Shown one piece after another: positions 33,463-42,352 of a stretch of 64,000 nt of DNA. Each line of letters starts with the position of its first letter. Positions within the stretch are counted from its first letter, which is position 1. The notes beneath the pieces are model-generated. The model did no database searches and was not told the DNA's origin. It saw only the letters and a list, made by a program, of their open reading frames with translations. Source of the stretch: Desulfuromonadales bacterium (GTDB lineage Bacteria; Desulfobacterota; Desulfuromonadia; Geobacterales; Pseudopelobacteraceae); contig JAENWA010000096.1 in NCBI GenBank assembly GCA_016650295.1, forward strand, positions 1 through 64,000, given 5' to 3'. The translations under genes were made by a program, and so were the position numbers.

Positions 33463-35607
33463 ATGGATAATGAAAAAGCCAGACTCGTTTTTGCACGGGC
33501 GAACGAATTCAAGGAGGGAGACCTGCTGGTCGGCGGAACACGCGACGAAGCCGTCAGGATGGATGCAAAGAAGGAGATTGCAGCCCTGAAAATCGGCGAG
33601 ATCGCCAGGCTTGTGCTGGTAGAAGACGCGATCACGGAGGCGCTTTCCCGCTCCGTCAACAGGCAGCTGTTCAATGAAATTGCTCACCTGACGATCAGCG
33701 ACCTCAAGTTGATCCTGACAGGTGCCGCCTGCGCCGTCTGGGTCAGGAAATATTCCGATGGCCTGTCCAGCGAGGCAATCGCGGCGCTGGTCAAGACCAT
33801 GAACAATGACGAGCTTTCACAACTCTCGCGTTCCCTGTTCAATCCCTTGTCGGACAAAGCACAGAGCGGTCCCGTCGTTATCGGTTCCCCACTCCATTTC
33901 GGCAGCCGCATCCAGCCCAACAGCCCCGGTGATTGTGAAGAGGAAATCCTCATGTCAATCCTGGAGGGGTTGGCCTTCGGCTGCGGCGACGTCATCATCG
34001 GGCTCAATCCGGCCAGCGACGATATCGAAACAATCGTCAGGACCGAGAAGCTCCTGCAGAGCGTGGTCGAACGGCTGCAGCTTCCGACCCGTTACTGCGT
34101 CCTTTCCGATCTGGTAAAACAGTCGGCGGCCCGCTCCCGGACAAAGGTTGACGTCGGTTTCCAGAGCCTGGCCGGAACGTCCAGGTCCCTGGTCGGCATG
34201 CTGGGCCTGGATGTTGAAGGGCTGCTGGAACTGGCGCGGGGTTTCGACGGTCTCTATTTTGAAACGGGACAGGGTTCCGAAGTCACCAACGGGTCGGCCG
34301 AAGGCGTTGACATGCTGACGCTGGAGTCGCGCTGTTACGGCCTGGCCAGACATGTACGGCAGCAGTGCAGCGGGAAATGGATGATCGTCAACGACGTGGC
34401 CGGCTTCATCGGCCCGGAGGTCTTCAGGACCGGCCGGCAACTGATGCGGGCCTGCCTGGAAGATACGGTCATGGCCAAGCTGCACGGTATCACCATGGGT
34501 CTGGATGTCTGCTCCACCTTCCATATGGGTATCGATCCGTTCGAGCTTCAGGCCCTGACCGGGCAGATAGTTACAATGGCGGCCCCCGCCTATCTGATGT
34601 CCGTGGCCGGAAACGCCGACCCCATGCTCGGCTATCTTACGACATCCTACCGTCAACACCCGCGCCTCAGGCTGGCGACCAACCGGCAGATCTCAAGCGC
34701 CATGCGGGACAGGCTGATCGTTCTCGGCGTGATCGACTCCGACGGCCCGGCCAGCGGTGCCCCTGAAATCACCGCACTCCTGTATGCACGCTATCTGAAA
34801 CAAGGCGGAGACACGCGGTCAATCGACGGACTCAGGCTGGAAGGCCTCAAGCGGATTGCAGCCCTGCAGGAAAAAGGATGCGACCTGGGCTATGGCCCCG
34901 GTCCGGATAATTGCGACCCGCCGCTGGTATCCGCACGGATTGAAACACTCTACCGGCATGCCAGAATTGCCCTGTATGCCGGGCTTGACCCGGCGGTCAT
35001 CCGGGCCTGCTGTCCGCAGCATATCATTGTTGCGACACATTCGGCCGACCGTGAGGAGTATCTTGCGCATCCGGCATCCGGCGAACTGATCAGCGAAAAG
35101 GATTGCGCAGCCCTGAAAAGGCTCCGTGAGGGCCGCACGACTGCCCCGCAGGTCCGGATCGTCATCTCAGACGGCCTTAACGCGGACGCGGTCAATGAAA
35201 ATCTGCGCGACGTCCTGCCGGGGCTGAGATGGTCGCTGAAGGAAGCAGGATTCCAGGTTAGCGAAACCGATGTGGTTTTACGGAACGGGCGTGTCAGGGC
35301 AGGCTATCATGTGGCGCAGATCACTGAACCTGACATCCTGATTCACCTGATCGGAGAGCGGCCGGGGTCGGGTCTGAACCAGCTTTCGGCCTACATGACC
35401 TACGGAAGAGACCCGTCCGGCAGCTTCCGCTGGAGTCCCGGCATGGACCATTCCTGTACTTCTGCGATCTGCAGCATACACCCCAGAGGAAAAACAGCTG
35501 AATCGGCCATCGTTGATATGCTACAATGCGCCGGACGCATGATAGATCTGAAATGCTCGGGTGTGGCCCTTGGCGACAAGGCCAATACCAGCTCCATGCC
35601 CGGCTGA
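33463..35607 (+). CDS. eutBC: Fused ethanolamine ammonia-lyase (EutB-EutC in one chain)
   Basis: The start at 33463 ('MDNEKARLVFARANEFKEGD') has 'gtcgagggaatacc' upstream, giving 714 aa. Residues up to about 450 match EutB: 'NPASDDIETIVRTEKLL', 'LPTRYCVLSDL', 'FQSLAGTSRSL', 'YFETGQGSEVTNG', 'VNDVAGFIGPEVF', 'MAKLHGITMGLDVCSTFHMGIDPFELQ'. From about 500 on it matches EutC: 'VRIVISDGLNADAVNENLRDVLPGL', 'IGERPGSGLNQLSAYMTYG', 'CTSAICSIHPRGKTAESAIVDML'. The two are normally separate proteins. The adenosylcobalamin enzyme cleaves ethanolamine to acetaldehyde and ammonia. EutB landmarks such as MGDDxMLNY read 'GNADPMLGY' here, so the substrate may differ. No microcompartment, EutA or aldehyde dehydrogenase genes are nearby. 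Confidence 0.88.
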   Translation: MDNEKARLVFARANEFKEGDLLVGGTRDEAVRMDAKKEIAALKIGEIARLVLVEDAITEALSRSVNRQLFNEIAHLTISDLKLILTGAACAVWVRKYSDGLSSEAIAALVKTMNNDELSQLSRSLFNPLSDKAQSGPVVIGSPLHFGSRIQPNSPGDCEEEILMSILEGLAFGCGDVIIGLNPASDDIETIVRTEKLLQSVVERLQLPTRYCVLSDLVKQSAARSRTKVDVGFQSLAGTSRSLVGMLGLDVEGLLELARGFDGLYFETGQGSEVTNGSAEGVDMLTLESRCYGLARHVRQQCSGKWMIVNDVAGFIGPEVFRTGRQLMRACLEDTVMAKLHGITMGLDVCSTFHMGIDPFELQALTGQIVTMAAPAYLMSVAGNADPMLGYLTTSYRQHPRLRLATNRQISSAMRDRLIVLGVIDSDGPASGAPEITALLYARYLKQGGDTRSIDGLRLEGLKRIAALQEKGCDLGYGPGPDNCDPPLVSARIETLYRHARIALYAGLDPAVIRACCPQHIIVATHSADREEYLAHPASGELISEKDCAALKRLREGRTTAPQVRIVISDGLNADAVNENLRDVLPGLRWSLKEAGFQVSETDVVLRNGRVRAGYHVAQITEPDILIHLIGERPGSGLNQLSAYMTYGRDPSGSFRWSPGMDHSCTSAICSIHPRGKTAESAIVDMLQCAGRMIDLKCSGVALGDKANTSSMPG

Positions 35608-35640
35608 ACCCGCTTGAAAACCAACACACCGGAGGATTAA

Positions 35641-36216
35641 ATGGGAAGATCAATGCAGGAAGTATTGATATTCGATGCTTTCATGAGAAATACGAGCGAT
35701 TCAATCGTAATTAAAGAATATTTTGCCACGGAACGGGGAGGGTTTACCGGCGGGAAAATTATCTGTGCCAGTGAGGCCAAAGCCGGACATTATGGCCTGA
35801 ATATGGATACTATCCGGGGCCGCACCGATTTTGATCTTATGCCCCCTGAGCAGGCTGCCAAGGCATTTCAGGATGATATCTGGGTGATGGAACATCGCAA
35901 GCCGATTGAGGATCAGCGTGAAACCATAACCCATAAGAATGGCGAGATCGTGAAAGTCTCGGTAACCAAATTTCCCTGGATCTTGACCGGCGGAGAAATT
36001 ATAGGGGTCATGTGCATTGCCCGGAACATAACCATTCGAGAAAAAGCCAAGCAGCAAGCCCGCGATCTGATACAGTTCATGATGCAGGAAGTATTAAAAC
36101 CCCTGCTCCCGATGTATCATAATGAATTGAAATACTCTGAATCAGGAAAGGTTTTAAAAACAGTTATCTTTCGTGTAATCAGAAAACTCAGGGAAGGAAA
36201 AAGCCTGAAATCCTAG
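35641..36216 (+). CDS. PAS-domain protein without output domain
   Basis: The product is 191 aa, ATG after 'accggaggattaa'. A single PAS domain covers about residues 10-135 ('FDAFMRNTSDSIVIKEYFATERGGFTGGKIICAS', 'RGRTDFDLMPPEQAAKAFQDDIWVMEHRKPIEDQRETITHKNGEIVKVSVTKFPW', ending 'GVMCIARNITIREK'), then a basic helical tail. No kinase, cyclase or DNA-binding domain follows. It is encoded 33 bp after EutBC, so it may be co-transcribed; a sensory accessory role is inferred. Confidence 0.75.
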   Translation: MGRSMQEVLIFDAFMRNTSDSIVIKEYFATERGGFTGGKIICASEAKAGHYGLNMDTIRGRTDFDLMPPEQAAKAFQDDIWVMEHRKPIEDQRETITHKNGEIVKVSVTKFPWILTGGEIIGVMCIARNITIREKAKQQARDLIQFMMQEVLKPLLPMYHNELKYSESGKVLKTVIFRVIRKLREGKSLKS

Positions 36217-36232
36217 TACCATTTTTTCGTGG

Positions 36233-36252
36233 GTCGGGTTAGTTAACCCGAC
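36233..36252. terminator. Palindromic hairpin after the PAS gene
   Basis: GTCGGGTTA-gt-TAACCCGAC, 17 bp after the stop. No T-run follows on the plus strand, though 'attttttcg' precedes it, so it would terminate better on the minus strand. Confidence 0.4.
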
Positions 36253-36293
36253 AGCCGCTACCGCTGCTATTACAACATAAAAGGACAACAACC

Positions 36294-37517
36294 ATGGGTT
36301 TCTTTGACAAAATGTTCGGGACGAAAACCAACAGTGGTAAAATCGCTGCTGAAGCTCAGGCTGGCGACTTTGTCACGGCGCTATTGATGCACCTGCGCGG
36401 TGAACTGGAGCCGGCGCTCAGCGCCTATCAGAAGATCGCCGAAGAGTTCCCCGAAGACACTCTGGCCCCGTTTTTTGCCGCGGCCATCAGGTCCGACACG
36501 GGAAAGGCGGTTGAAGCCGCGGACGGCCTCCGCTCTCTCAGCCGGCGTATTGCAGCGGCGGGGGAGGCCATCTCGCGGGCAATCTCTCTGGATCTGGTCT
36601 CCCTCGTGAGCGATGAGCCGTTTCTTAAAGTTAAAGGCATACCGGCGGTTGCCGATATTATCGTATCTTTCGGAGACTCTCTCAAACAGTCGGGCTTCGT
36701 TCAGGAAAGCGCGGTCTGTTTCGAAATTGCCGCGGGGCTCGTACCGGAGCATGCCAATGTTCTCTACAAGCTTGGCGATACGCTTCATGACCTCGGCATC
36801 TACGACTACGCGGAATCGGTCTTGCTGGAAGCGCTTAAACACGCGCCGAGTCACTGGGGGGCGCTCTATACCTATGCCGTGCTGCTGCAGGATCTCGGGC
36901 GTGATGAAGAAGCGATTACCTATTATGGCAGGGCCGTCCGGCTCATTCCCGACCATGTCAATAGTCAGAACAATTACGGTGCGGCACTCCTGAGGGCAAA
37001 TCGGCTTGAAGAAGCTCTCGTCCATTGCACTCTGGCTGCAAATTATGATCCCGACTCCCCGTTGGTCAAGATCAATCTCGGCAATATTTATTTACTGATG
37101 CAGGAGTATGAAACCGCACGTACCTGCTTCACCGAAGCCATCTCTTTGAATGATAAGCTTGCCCAGGCATATTTCGGACTCGGCTCGGTTGAGCAAAGAT
37201 CGGGGAGCGACACTGGACGAATCCGGGAGTTGTACCTCAAGGCCATTCAGCTCAACCCCTCGATTCCCGAGATCTATCAGGCAGTGGGCAACCTTTTTGC
37301 GGGTGACGGCAGTCCTGAAGCACTGCAGTACTTCTCCGAAGCAGTGCAGATGAACAGTAACCTGAAGGATCTACATAAGGATTTCGGCATGGCCTGCCTG
37401 CAGCAGGGACAGAGAAAGGAAGCGCTGGAACATCTGAGAATGGCCCTTCAGCAGAACCCGGATGACGTCATGGTGCAGAACGTTCTTGCCGGTGCGGAAG
37501 CGGAAAATCCGGTTTGA
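36294..37517 (+). CDS. Tetratricopeptide-repeat protein
   Basis: The product is 407 aa, ATG after 'aaaaggacaacaacc'. From about residue 140 to the end there are seven or eight TPR units (for example 'ANVLYKLGDTLHDLGIYDYAESVLLEALKHAPSHWGALYTYAVLLQDLGRDEEAITYYGRAVRLIPD', 'AQAYFGLGSVEQRSGSDTGRIRELYLKAIQLNP'). The N-terminus ('MGFFDKMFGTKTNSGKIAAEAQAGDFVTALLMHLRGELEPALSAYQ') also looks TPR-like. No signal peptide, so cytosolic; it probably scaffolds protein contacts. The partner is unknown. Confidence 0.88.
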   Translation: MGFFDKMFGTKTNSGKIAAEAQAGDFVTALLMHLRGELEPALSAYQKIAEEFPEDTLAPFFAAAIRSDTGKAVEAADGLRSLSRRIAAAGEAISRAISLDLVSLVSDEPFLKVKGIPAVADIIVSFGDSLKQSGFVQESAVCFEIAAGLVPEHANVLYKLGDTLHDLGIYDYAESVLLEALKHAPSHWGALYTYAVLLQDLGRDEEAITYYGRAVRLIPDHVNSQNNYGAALLRANRLEEALVHCTLAANYDPDSPLVKINLGNIYLLMQEYETARTCFTEAISLNDKLAQAYFGLGSVEQRSGSDTGRIRELYLKAIQLNPSIPEIYQAVGNLFAGDGSPEALQYFSEAVQMNSNLKDLHKDFGMACLQQGQRKEALEHLRMALQQNPDDVMVQNVLAGAEAENPV

Positions 37518-37759
37518 GAGAAAAAGCAGGCCGGCTGCTTTGCTCCTGTAACAAGAAGCCTGTCATCTGTCCTCTGTGTAATCAATGGGGAGCGCAGCAG
37601 GCATAACCCACTGAAAAGTATGGAATCAGCCTCTACAAAAAACAAATCAGGGCTTTCATTTTATTTTTCCGGAATAGGTGTAGACTTGAAAGGAGGGATT
37701 TTATTAATAAGGCTTTCCCGGCAATACGGAATTATCTTTGGATACACAGGAGGTAACTG

Positions 37760-38497
37760 ATGAGGATTCAGCGAATCATCTGGGCTGTGGGACGCATTTC
37801 GTTCTATGCGGTGCTGTTACTGCTACTGGTTACAGTCATATATGCGCTTTCGCATGATCAGATGCTGGCAGGTCTGATTTCCGGGATCTTGTTAATCATC
37901 GCCCTCTACTTCGGTCTGATCCGCCTCAAGATCCCGGCATATTCGGTTGTAGTGCGCGATGACAAGGTGGTCTTCTTCATCCCCGAGACAACAGTTCGTA
38001 ACCGGTTCGATTTTGTATCGCGCGGGCAGACCATTGTCGAATTGCCGCATTACGGCTTACTGGACCGGCCATACAAGCTGGAGATATTTTTCCCGGACAG
38101 TGAGGGGGGTCTGTACTCCTGCCGCCTGACGCTGGACCTCGATTATCTCATGGAGCCGTCTGCGTGGCAGCGGGCCTATGACAGCTTTGTCCTGCACCAG
38201 GAGAGGCTGTCACTGGAGGTCAAGGGGGTGCTGATGAAGAGCGCGGCCCGCCTGGCAGGCCGGCCGGTCCCCCTGCAAGGAGAAGAAGCCATGCAGGAGT
38301 ATCTGAAACCGATTGTTGCGGAGCTCAATCATGGACTGGAGAGTGTCGGGTTGAAAATTGAGGAAGCGAAATGCTCATTCACCGCAGGTTCGACACTTGT
38401 CCGTTTAGTAGCCACCGAGCAGGAGATATTGGATAAAAGAGTCACGGATGCAGCTTCCGGGGGGGGTGAGTTAATCACAAGGTCCCTGGTTGGCTGA
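37760..38497 (+). CDS. Membrane-anchored protein of unknown function
   Basis: The product is 245 aa, ATG after 'cacaggaggtaactg'. Two N-terminal membrane segments ('ISFYAVLLLLLVTVIYALS' and 'MLAGLISGILLIIALYFGLI') are followed by a soluble domain of about 190 residues with a beta-rich start ('IPAYSVVVRDDKVVFFIPETTVRNRFDFVSRGQTIVELPHYG') and a helical end ('EEAMQEYLKPIVAELNHGLESVGLKIEEAKCSFTAGSTLVRLVATEQEILDKRVTDA'). The general build recalls SPFH/band-7-like proteins but no signature is certain. Confidence 0.72.
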   Translation: MRIQRIIWAVGRISFYAVLLLLLVTVIYALSHDQMLAGLISGILLIIALYFGLIRLKIPAYSVVVRDDKVVFFIPETTVRNRFDFVSRGQTIVELPHYGLLDRPYKLEIFFPDSEGGLYSCRLTLDLDYLMEPSAWQRAYDSFVLHQERLSLEVKGVLMKSAARLAGRPVPLQGEEAMQEYLKPIVAELNHGLESVGLKIEEAKCSFTAGSTLVRLVATEQEILDKRVTDAASGGGELITRSLVG

Positions 38498-39116
38498 TGG
38501 AGTTATGGTGTTGAAAATTGTAGTTGTATTTTTTCGTGGAAAGAGTATATTCAACTTAGAGGCAGCAATAAAACGGATCTTCAAAGATAGCACGTAAAAG
38601 TCGCTACTAGAAAATACGTAAATTGTTACCTCTTTTGTTTACTAAGCTCTTCGGGTAGTGCCGAGGGGCTTTTTTATTGTGCCTCAAATTGCGGTGGTGT
38701 CCATACAAGTGATCACATAACTGCTTGTTTTATATGCATTGATTCAGGTTACTAAAACATAGATACCCCCCAAATCTACCCCTAAATGTTTTTCCTTACC
38801 TTGATTTTGCCACCCTTAAACTTCAGCCACTCCACCCCTTCCGACCAGCAGTTCTACGGCAAGCACGTCCACGATCTCCACAAGAAGGACAAGTTGCTCT
38901 CCCTGGAGGAGGCGCAGCGGCAGTCGTATCAAATGGTATGTGGAGAGCATGAAGGGATTCAAGTGATCTGCGGCAATGCCGAACAGTTACGCGTGGACAG
39001 CTTCCGGCTAAATCGATATAATGAAACTAGAGGGGAAAATGTGGGAACCTGAGACCGATCAGGTCTGCCTTCCTTAGAGTCGCAAGTGCCTAAACAAATT
39101 TTGAAAGGAGTCCTGT
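38498..39116. other. 619-bp region with a terminator and one doubtful ORF
   Basis: Beyond the terminator at 38644-38680, an 88-aa ORF runs at 38786-39052 (ending 'FYGKHVHDLHKKDKLLSLEEAQRQSYQMVCGEHEGIQVICGNAEQLRVDSFRL'). It has no ribosome site and no recognised domain; it could be the tail of a degraded gene. No other structure was noticed. Confidence 0.4.
38644..38680 (+). terminator. Rho-independent terminator
   Basis: AAGCTCTTCGG-gtagtg-CCGAGGGGCTT pairs fully (allowing G-U) and is followed by TTTTTTATT. It lies about 150 bp after the membrane-protein gene at 37760. Confidence 0.8.
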
Positions 39117-39266
39117 ATGCTTTGGACAATCGTAGTAATACTCATGATACTGTGGTTGCTGGGGCTGGTGACAAGCTATACGATGGGAGGACTGATCCAC
39201 ATCCTGCTGGTTCTTGCCATCATCATCGTGGTGCTAAACCTCATTCAGGGGCGCAGAGCCCTGTAG
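39117..39266 (+). CDS. lmo0937-family small membrane protein (49 aa; not in the ORF track)
   Basis: ATG at 39117 follows 'ttgaaaggagtcctgt', an excellent ribosome site. The peptide reads MLWTIVVILMILWLLGLVTS, then 'YTMGGLIHILLVLAIIIVVLNLIQGRRAL': two membrane helices with a short turn and a basic C-terminus. This is the typical build of the lmo0937 family of tiny membrane proteins. The listed ORF at 39086-39274 is a shadow in another frame. The function is unknown; relatives are often stress-induced. Confidence 0.85.
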   Translation: MLWTIVVILMILWLLGLVTSYTMGGLIHILLVLAIIIVVLNLIQGRRAL

Positions 39267-39298
39267 TGCGGTAACCTCAGCATGTCTGCCAATCCGTT

Positions 39299-39338
39299 AG
39301 GCAAAGGCCGATTCCCTTTTTGAATTGGCCTTTGCAGT
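39299..39338 (+). terminator. Terminator hairpin after the lmo0937-like gene
   Basis: GCAAAGGCC and GGCCTTTGC arms with a loop containing 'ccctttttg', followed by a moderately T-rich tail, about 35 bp after the stop. Confidence 0.6.
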
Positions 39339-39452
39339 CTTCCTGTTCTCCTCGTTCCAGAGATGCGTCTAGGTGCCTCCCTGTAGTCAGTCCTGTTAAC
39401 CTATGCCGATAATTCGTACATGTTTCTTCGTTTCTTCCACTATGTACGGTGC

Positions 39453-39472
39453 GGTGTGACGGATATCACACC
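39453..39472 (+). promoter_or_regulatory. CRP/FNR-type palindromic operator upstream of ftsH
   Basis: GGTGTGA-cggata-TCACACC is a perfect 7+6+7 palindrome containing the full TGTGA-N6-TCACA core recognised by CRP-like regulators. It lies about 115 bp upstream of the ftsH-like start, in a 319-bp gap with no other gene. Confidence 0.6.
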
Positions 39473-39585
39473 TGAAAGTTTCCATCTGTGGTATCCTGAA
39501 ATGCGCCCACATCCTGTCCGTTACGCGCCAAGGGCATTATTCCGCAGGCACAACAAGGCGATGGGGGTAAAATTTATGCGAGGTA

Positions 39586-41397
39586 ATGATGAAAAAATTG
39601 AATCCGTCCCGCTTGATTAAACTGTATGTCTTATTGTGCTTCCTTGGAGTGATCGGCGGCAGTTTGTATGTATGGAGGCAGCACCAGGCTGACGAAAAAA
39701 ACCGCATCAGCTTTACGGTCTTCATTGACAAGGTCAATGCCGGGGAAATACTGAAAGTCAGGACCGAAGGGGATGCTATCAGGGCCGAGGGAAAGACGGG
39801 AGCTACGTTTTTGCTCTTCCGACCGGTGGATGCTGAATTGTCCAAGCTGCTCTTGGCGAAGCATATCGACCTTTCCGCACAACCTCCCCCTGCCCCGTTC
39901 CGCTGGATCGAAGTTGGCTTGTTTCTGGTGGTGCTGATTCCCGTCTTCCTGGTTATGAAGAGGATGGCCGTATTCAGCCGGAGCAGGGCGAAGCTTATGG
40001 CTGGCTCCGAATCGAAGACTTTTTTTTCCGATGCCGCCGGTGCGGAAGAGGCAAAAGCTGAACTTCTGGAAACAGTTGATTTCCTGAGAGAGCCGGCCAA
40101 ATTTACCCGGCTGGGCGGAAAAATGCCGACCGGCGTGCTTCTCGTGGGCCCGCCGGGTACGGGGAAGACGCTGCTGGCGAGAGCCGTAGCCGGTGAAGCG
40201 GGGGTGCCATTCTTTTCCATGTCCGGTTCCGAGTTTGTCGAGATGTATGTGGGGGTCGGCGCGTCGAGGGTCAGAGACCTTTTTGCCCAGGGGAAAAAAG
40301 TCGCCCCGTGCATCATCTTCATCGACGAGCTCGATGCCGTCGGACGCCGTCGCGATTCCGGCTCCAGCGGTTCCAGCGACGAGCGCAACCAGACTCTGAA
40401 CCAGCTGCTGGTGGAGATGGACGGGTTTGCCGAAAACTCCGGCATCGTGGTAATTGCCGCCACCAATCGGCCCGAAGTACTGGATCCGGCGCTCCTCCGT
40501 CCGGGACGCTTTGACCGGCAGGTGGTTGTCGGCTCGCCGGATATCAGGGGACGGGAAGAGATCCTCAAGGTGCACACACGAAAAATACCACTCAGCTCGG
40601 AAGTCGATTTGCGAGTAATTGCCCGGGGAACTCCCGGACTGTCCGGCGCCGACTTGGCCAACGTGGTGAATGAAGCCGCAATCCTTGCCGCCCGGTCGAG
40701 CAGACCTGCTGTCGCTATGGCCGACTTTGACGCCGCCAAGGACAAGGTGTTGATGGGGGCCGAGAAGAAATCGATGGTGCTGTCTGAAAAATCGAAGGTA
40801 AGCACCGCCTACCATGAAGCCGGCCACGTGATGGTCGCAAAGCTGGTTCCAGGGTGCGACCCGGTGCACAAGGTGTCGATCATTCCGAGGGGACGGGCTC
40901 TGGGCGTTACCGTGCAGATCCCCGAAGAGGACATCCACTGCTACACGAAAGAGATGCTGGTCGGTCACATAATGGTTCTCATGGGAGGAAGGGCTGCAGA
41001 AGAGCTCGTATTCAACACCACCACCACCGGCGCCGGGAATGACCTCGCCCGAGCCACGGATATGGCGCGAAAAATGGTCTGCGAATGGGGTATGTCCGAG
41101 GCGTTCGGTCCGGTCGCGTTCGGCAACCACGACAGTACCGGATCCGGAGAAGAGAGCGCTAAAACGAATTTCAGCGATGCTACCGCAGTGGAGATCGACT
41201 CGGAGATCAGGTCGATCGTGACTTACGCCTATGCCGAGGTCAGCAGGCTGCTGCATACGAATATGGATGCTCTAAAGGCCCTCGCTGCGGGGCTCATTGC
41301 CCGCGAAACCCTGGACAGCTCCGAAATAGACGCACTGCTTCAGCCGACTCTGGCGAACGGGATGACAGCGTCACTTCAGGAGCATGCATACTCATGA
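39586..41397 (+). CDS. ftsH: FtsH-family membrane AAA+ zinc metalloprotease
   Basis: The product is 603 aa, slightly short for FtsH; ATG after 'gcgaggta'. Two membrane helices (about 10-28 and 107-125) flank a small periplasmic domain. The AAA module has Walker A '[18 protein letters not shown]', the pore motif '[17 protein letters not shown]', Walker B '[12 protein letters not shown]', and the second region of homology '[20 protein letters not shown]'. The protease has the zinc site 'HEAGH' and the third ligand in '[17 protein letters not shown]'. It degrades membrane and regulatory proteins. The diverged periplasmic part and isolated position suggest an accessory rather than the housekeeping copy. 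Confidence 0.92.
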   Translation: MMKKLNPSRLIKLYVLLCFLGVIGGSLYVWRQHQADEKNRISFTVFIDKVNAGEILKVRTEGDAIRAEGKTGATFLLFRPVDAELSKLLLAKHIDLSAQPPPAPFRWIEVGLFLVVLIPVFLVMKRMAVFSRSRAKLMAGSESKTFFSDAAGAEEAKAELLETVDFLREPAKFTRLGGKMPTGVLLVGPPGTGKTLLARAVAGEAGVPFFSMSGSEFVEMYVGVGASRVRDLFAQGKKVAPCIIFIDELDAVGRRRDSGSSGSSDERNQTLNQLLVEMDGFAENSGIVVIAATNRPEVLDPALLRPGRFDRQVVVGSPDIRGREEILKVHTRKIPLSSEVDLRVIARGTPGLSGADLANVVNEAAILAARSSRPAVAMADFDAAKDKVLMGAEKKSMVLSEKSKVSTAYHEAGHVMVAKLVPGCDPVHKVSIIPRGRALGVTVQIPEEDIHCYTKEMLVGHIMVLMGGRAAEELVFNTTTTGAGNDLARATDMARKMVCEWGMSEAFGPVAFGNHDSTGSGEESAKTNFSDATAVEIDSEIRSIVTYAYAEVSRLLHTNMDALKALAAGLIARETLDSSEIDALLQPTLANGMTASLQEHAYS

Positions 41398-41443
41398 CCA
41401 TTGTCCGTTGAGTCCGGACGCGTTCGCGTTTAGGATGGATCAC

Positions 41444-41479
41444 AAAAAAACGCCGCTGTTACTAGCGGCGTTTTTTTTC
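41444..41479. terminator. Bidirectional rho-independent terminator after ftsH
   Basis: AAAAAAACGCCGCT-gttact-AGCGGCGTTTTTTTT: a GC-rich stem with A-run and T-run, about 47 bp after the ftsH stop. Confidence 0.9.
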
Positions 41480-41665
41480 ACCAACTATCTTCCCAAGAGT
41501 TTTTGGGCTTTGCCTAACGCCTTTTAGGCTTTTCCGGCTATTTTTCTGTCTGCCCTTTCAAAGCTACACCTTATATAACCGTAACATTTTATGTTAGAGA
41601 CGATTCACAGTTTGCATAAACAACTGATATTTTGATCTTTAGAAAAGACTGTAAGAATCAATGCG

Positions 41666-41706
41666 GTCCGTCATATGTGGCGGTTATGTTAAGCATGACA
41701 GATTCC
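41666..41706 (+). promoter_or_regulatory. Shared upstream element, copy B
   Basis: GTCCGTCATATGTGGCGGTT then ATGTTAAGCATGACAGATTC. It is close to copy A at 32575 along its whole length and to copy C in reverse at 32351. CATATG is 132 bp upstream of the -24 GG at 41809. Confidence 0.6.
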
Positions 41707-41806
41707 ATTGATGGTTTTCCCTTCGCCCCGCACTCCCCAATCGCAGTTCTCGTTTAAATCCCAATGATTCAATACTGTTAGAAAATATTTTCTTTAAACA
41801 CAAGTC

Positions 41807-41823
41807 TTGGCACAACCTATGCT
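41807..41823 (+). promoter_or_regulatory. Candidate sigma-54 promoter of the small stress-protein cluster
   Basis: TTGGCACAACCTATGCT: perfect -24 TTGGCAC, GG-N10-GC spacing, and a -12 of ATGCT with one mismatch. It lies 46 bp upstream of the ATG at 41869. Confidence 0.7.
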
Positions 41824-41868
41824 AACTTGATAGTATATGGTAACTATCTAAAGATAAAGGAGAAATTT

Positions 41869-41949
41869 ATGGAAACCCTACTTATTATACTAGTTGTATT
41901 ATTTATCCTCGGTGGCGGTGGCTTCTATTGGACGAGGCGTGGTCGTTAG
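41869..41949 (+). CDS. 26-aa single-helix membrane peptide (not in the ORF track)
   Basis: ATG after 'gataaaggagaaattt'. The peptide, METLLIILVVLFILGGGG then FYWTRRGR, is one hydrophobic helix with a glycine cluster and a positively charged end, similar in character to DUF3309-type mini-proteins. The strong ribosome site and the sigma-54-like promoter immediately upstream argue that it is translated. It is first in a cluster with CsbD and a lipoprotein. Confidence 0.72.
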   Translation: METLLIILVVLFILGGGGFYWTRRGR

Positions 41950-42022
41950 ATAACAATAAGTTAGTTGTTAGATGTTGATAACGTACCGGAATACAAATCG
42001 AAACACTAATGGGAGGTTTATT

Positions 42023-42202
42023 ATGAAATCCAGCATTAAGGACAAGACTGAAGGAACATTTCACGAAGTAAAGGGAAAGGTCAAGGAAGTCGCCGGGAAA
42101 CTGACTGACAATCCGAAGTTGCAGGCTGAGGGTAGTATCGAAAAGAATGCCGGGAAAGTTCAGGAAAAGATCGGTGAGGTCAAGAAAGTTTTGGGGAAGT
42201 AG
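42023..42202 (+). CDS. CsbD-family stress protein
   Basis: The start at 42023 follows 'atgggaggtttatt'; the track ORF starts 17 codons earlier. The 59-aa product 'MKSSIKDKTEGTFHEVKGKV' through 'GEVKKVLGK' is a complete CsbD domain, a helical hydrophilic protein. CsbD-type proteins are induced by general stress in many bacteria, but their activity is unknown. It probably belongs to the transcript starting at the promoter at 41807. Confidence 0.88.
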   Translation: MKSSIKDKTEGTFHEVKGKVKEVAGKLTDNPKLQAEGSIEKNAGKVQEKIGEVKKVLGK

Positions 42203-42352
42203 AGAGCGCTGCGTATCATTCGACAAAAGGTTCCTGACCACTGTAGCGTTTGCATCGTACTCAACTATAACGACTCAGAACAGATTGACATCTTCGGAGT
42301 AACGTATTCTCAACCATCTGTATCTAACGTTAAAAAAAAAAGGAGAAGCGAA

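Noticed and set aside
38786-39052. 88-aa plus-strand ORF
   Set aside because: No ribosome site and no recognised family; kept only as a note in the intergenic entry.
39631-41256. 541-aa minus-strand ORF opposite ftsH
   Set aside because: The antisense frame of a GC-rich gene; composition typical of a shadow ORF.
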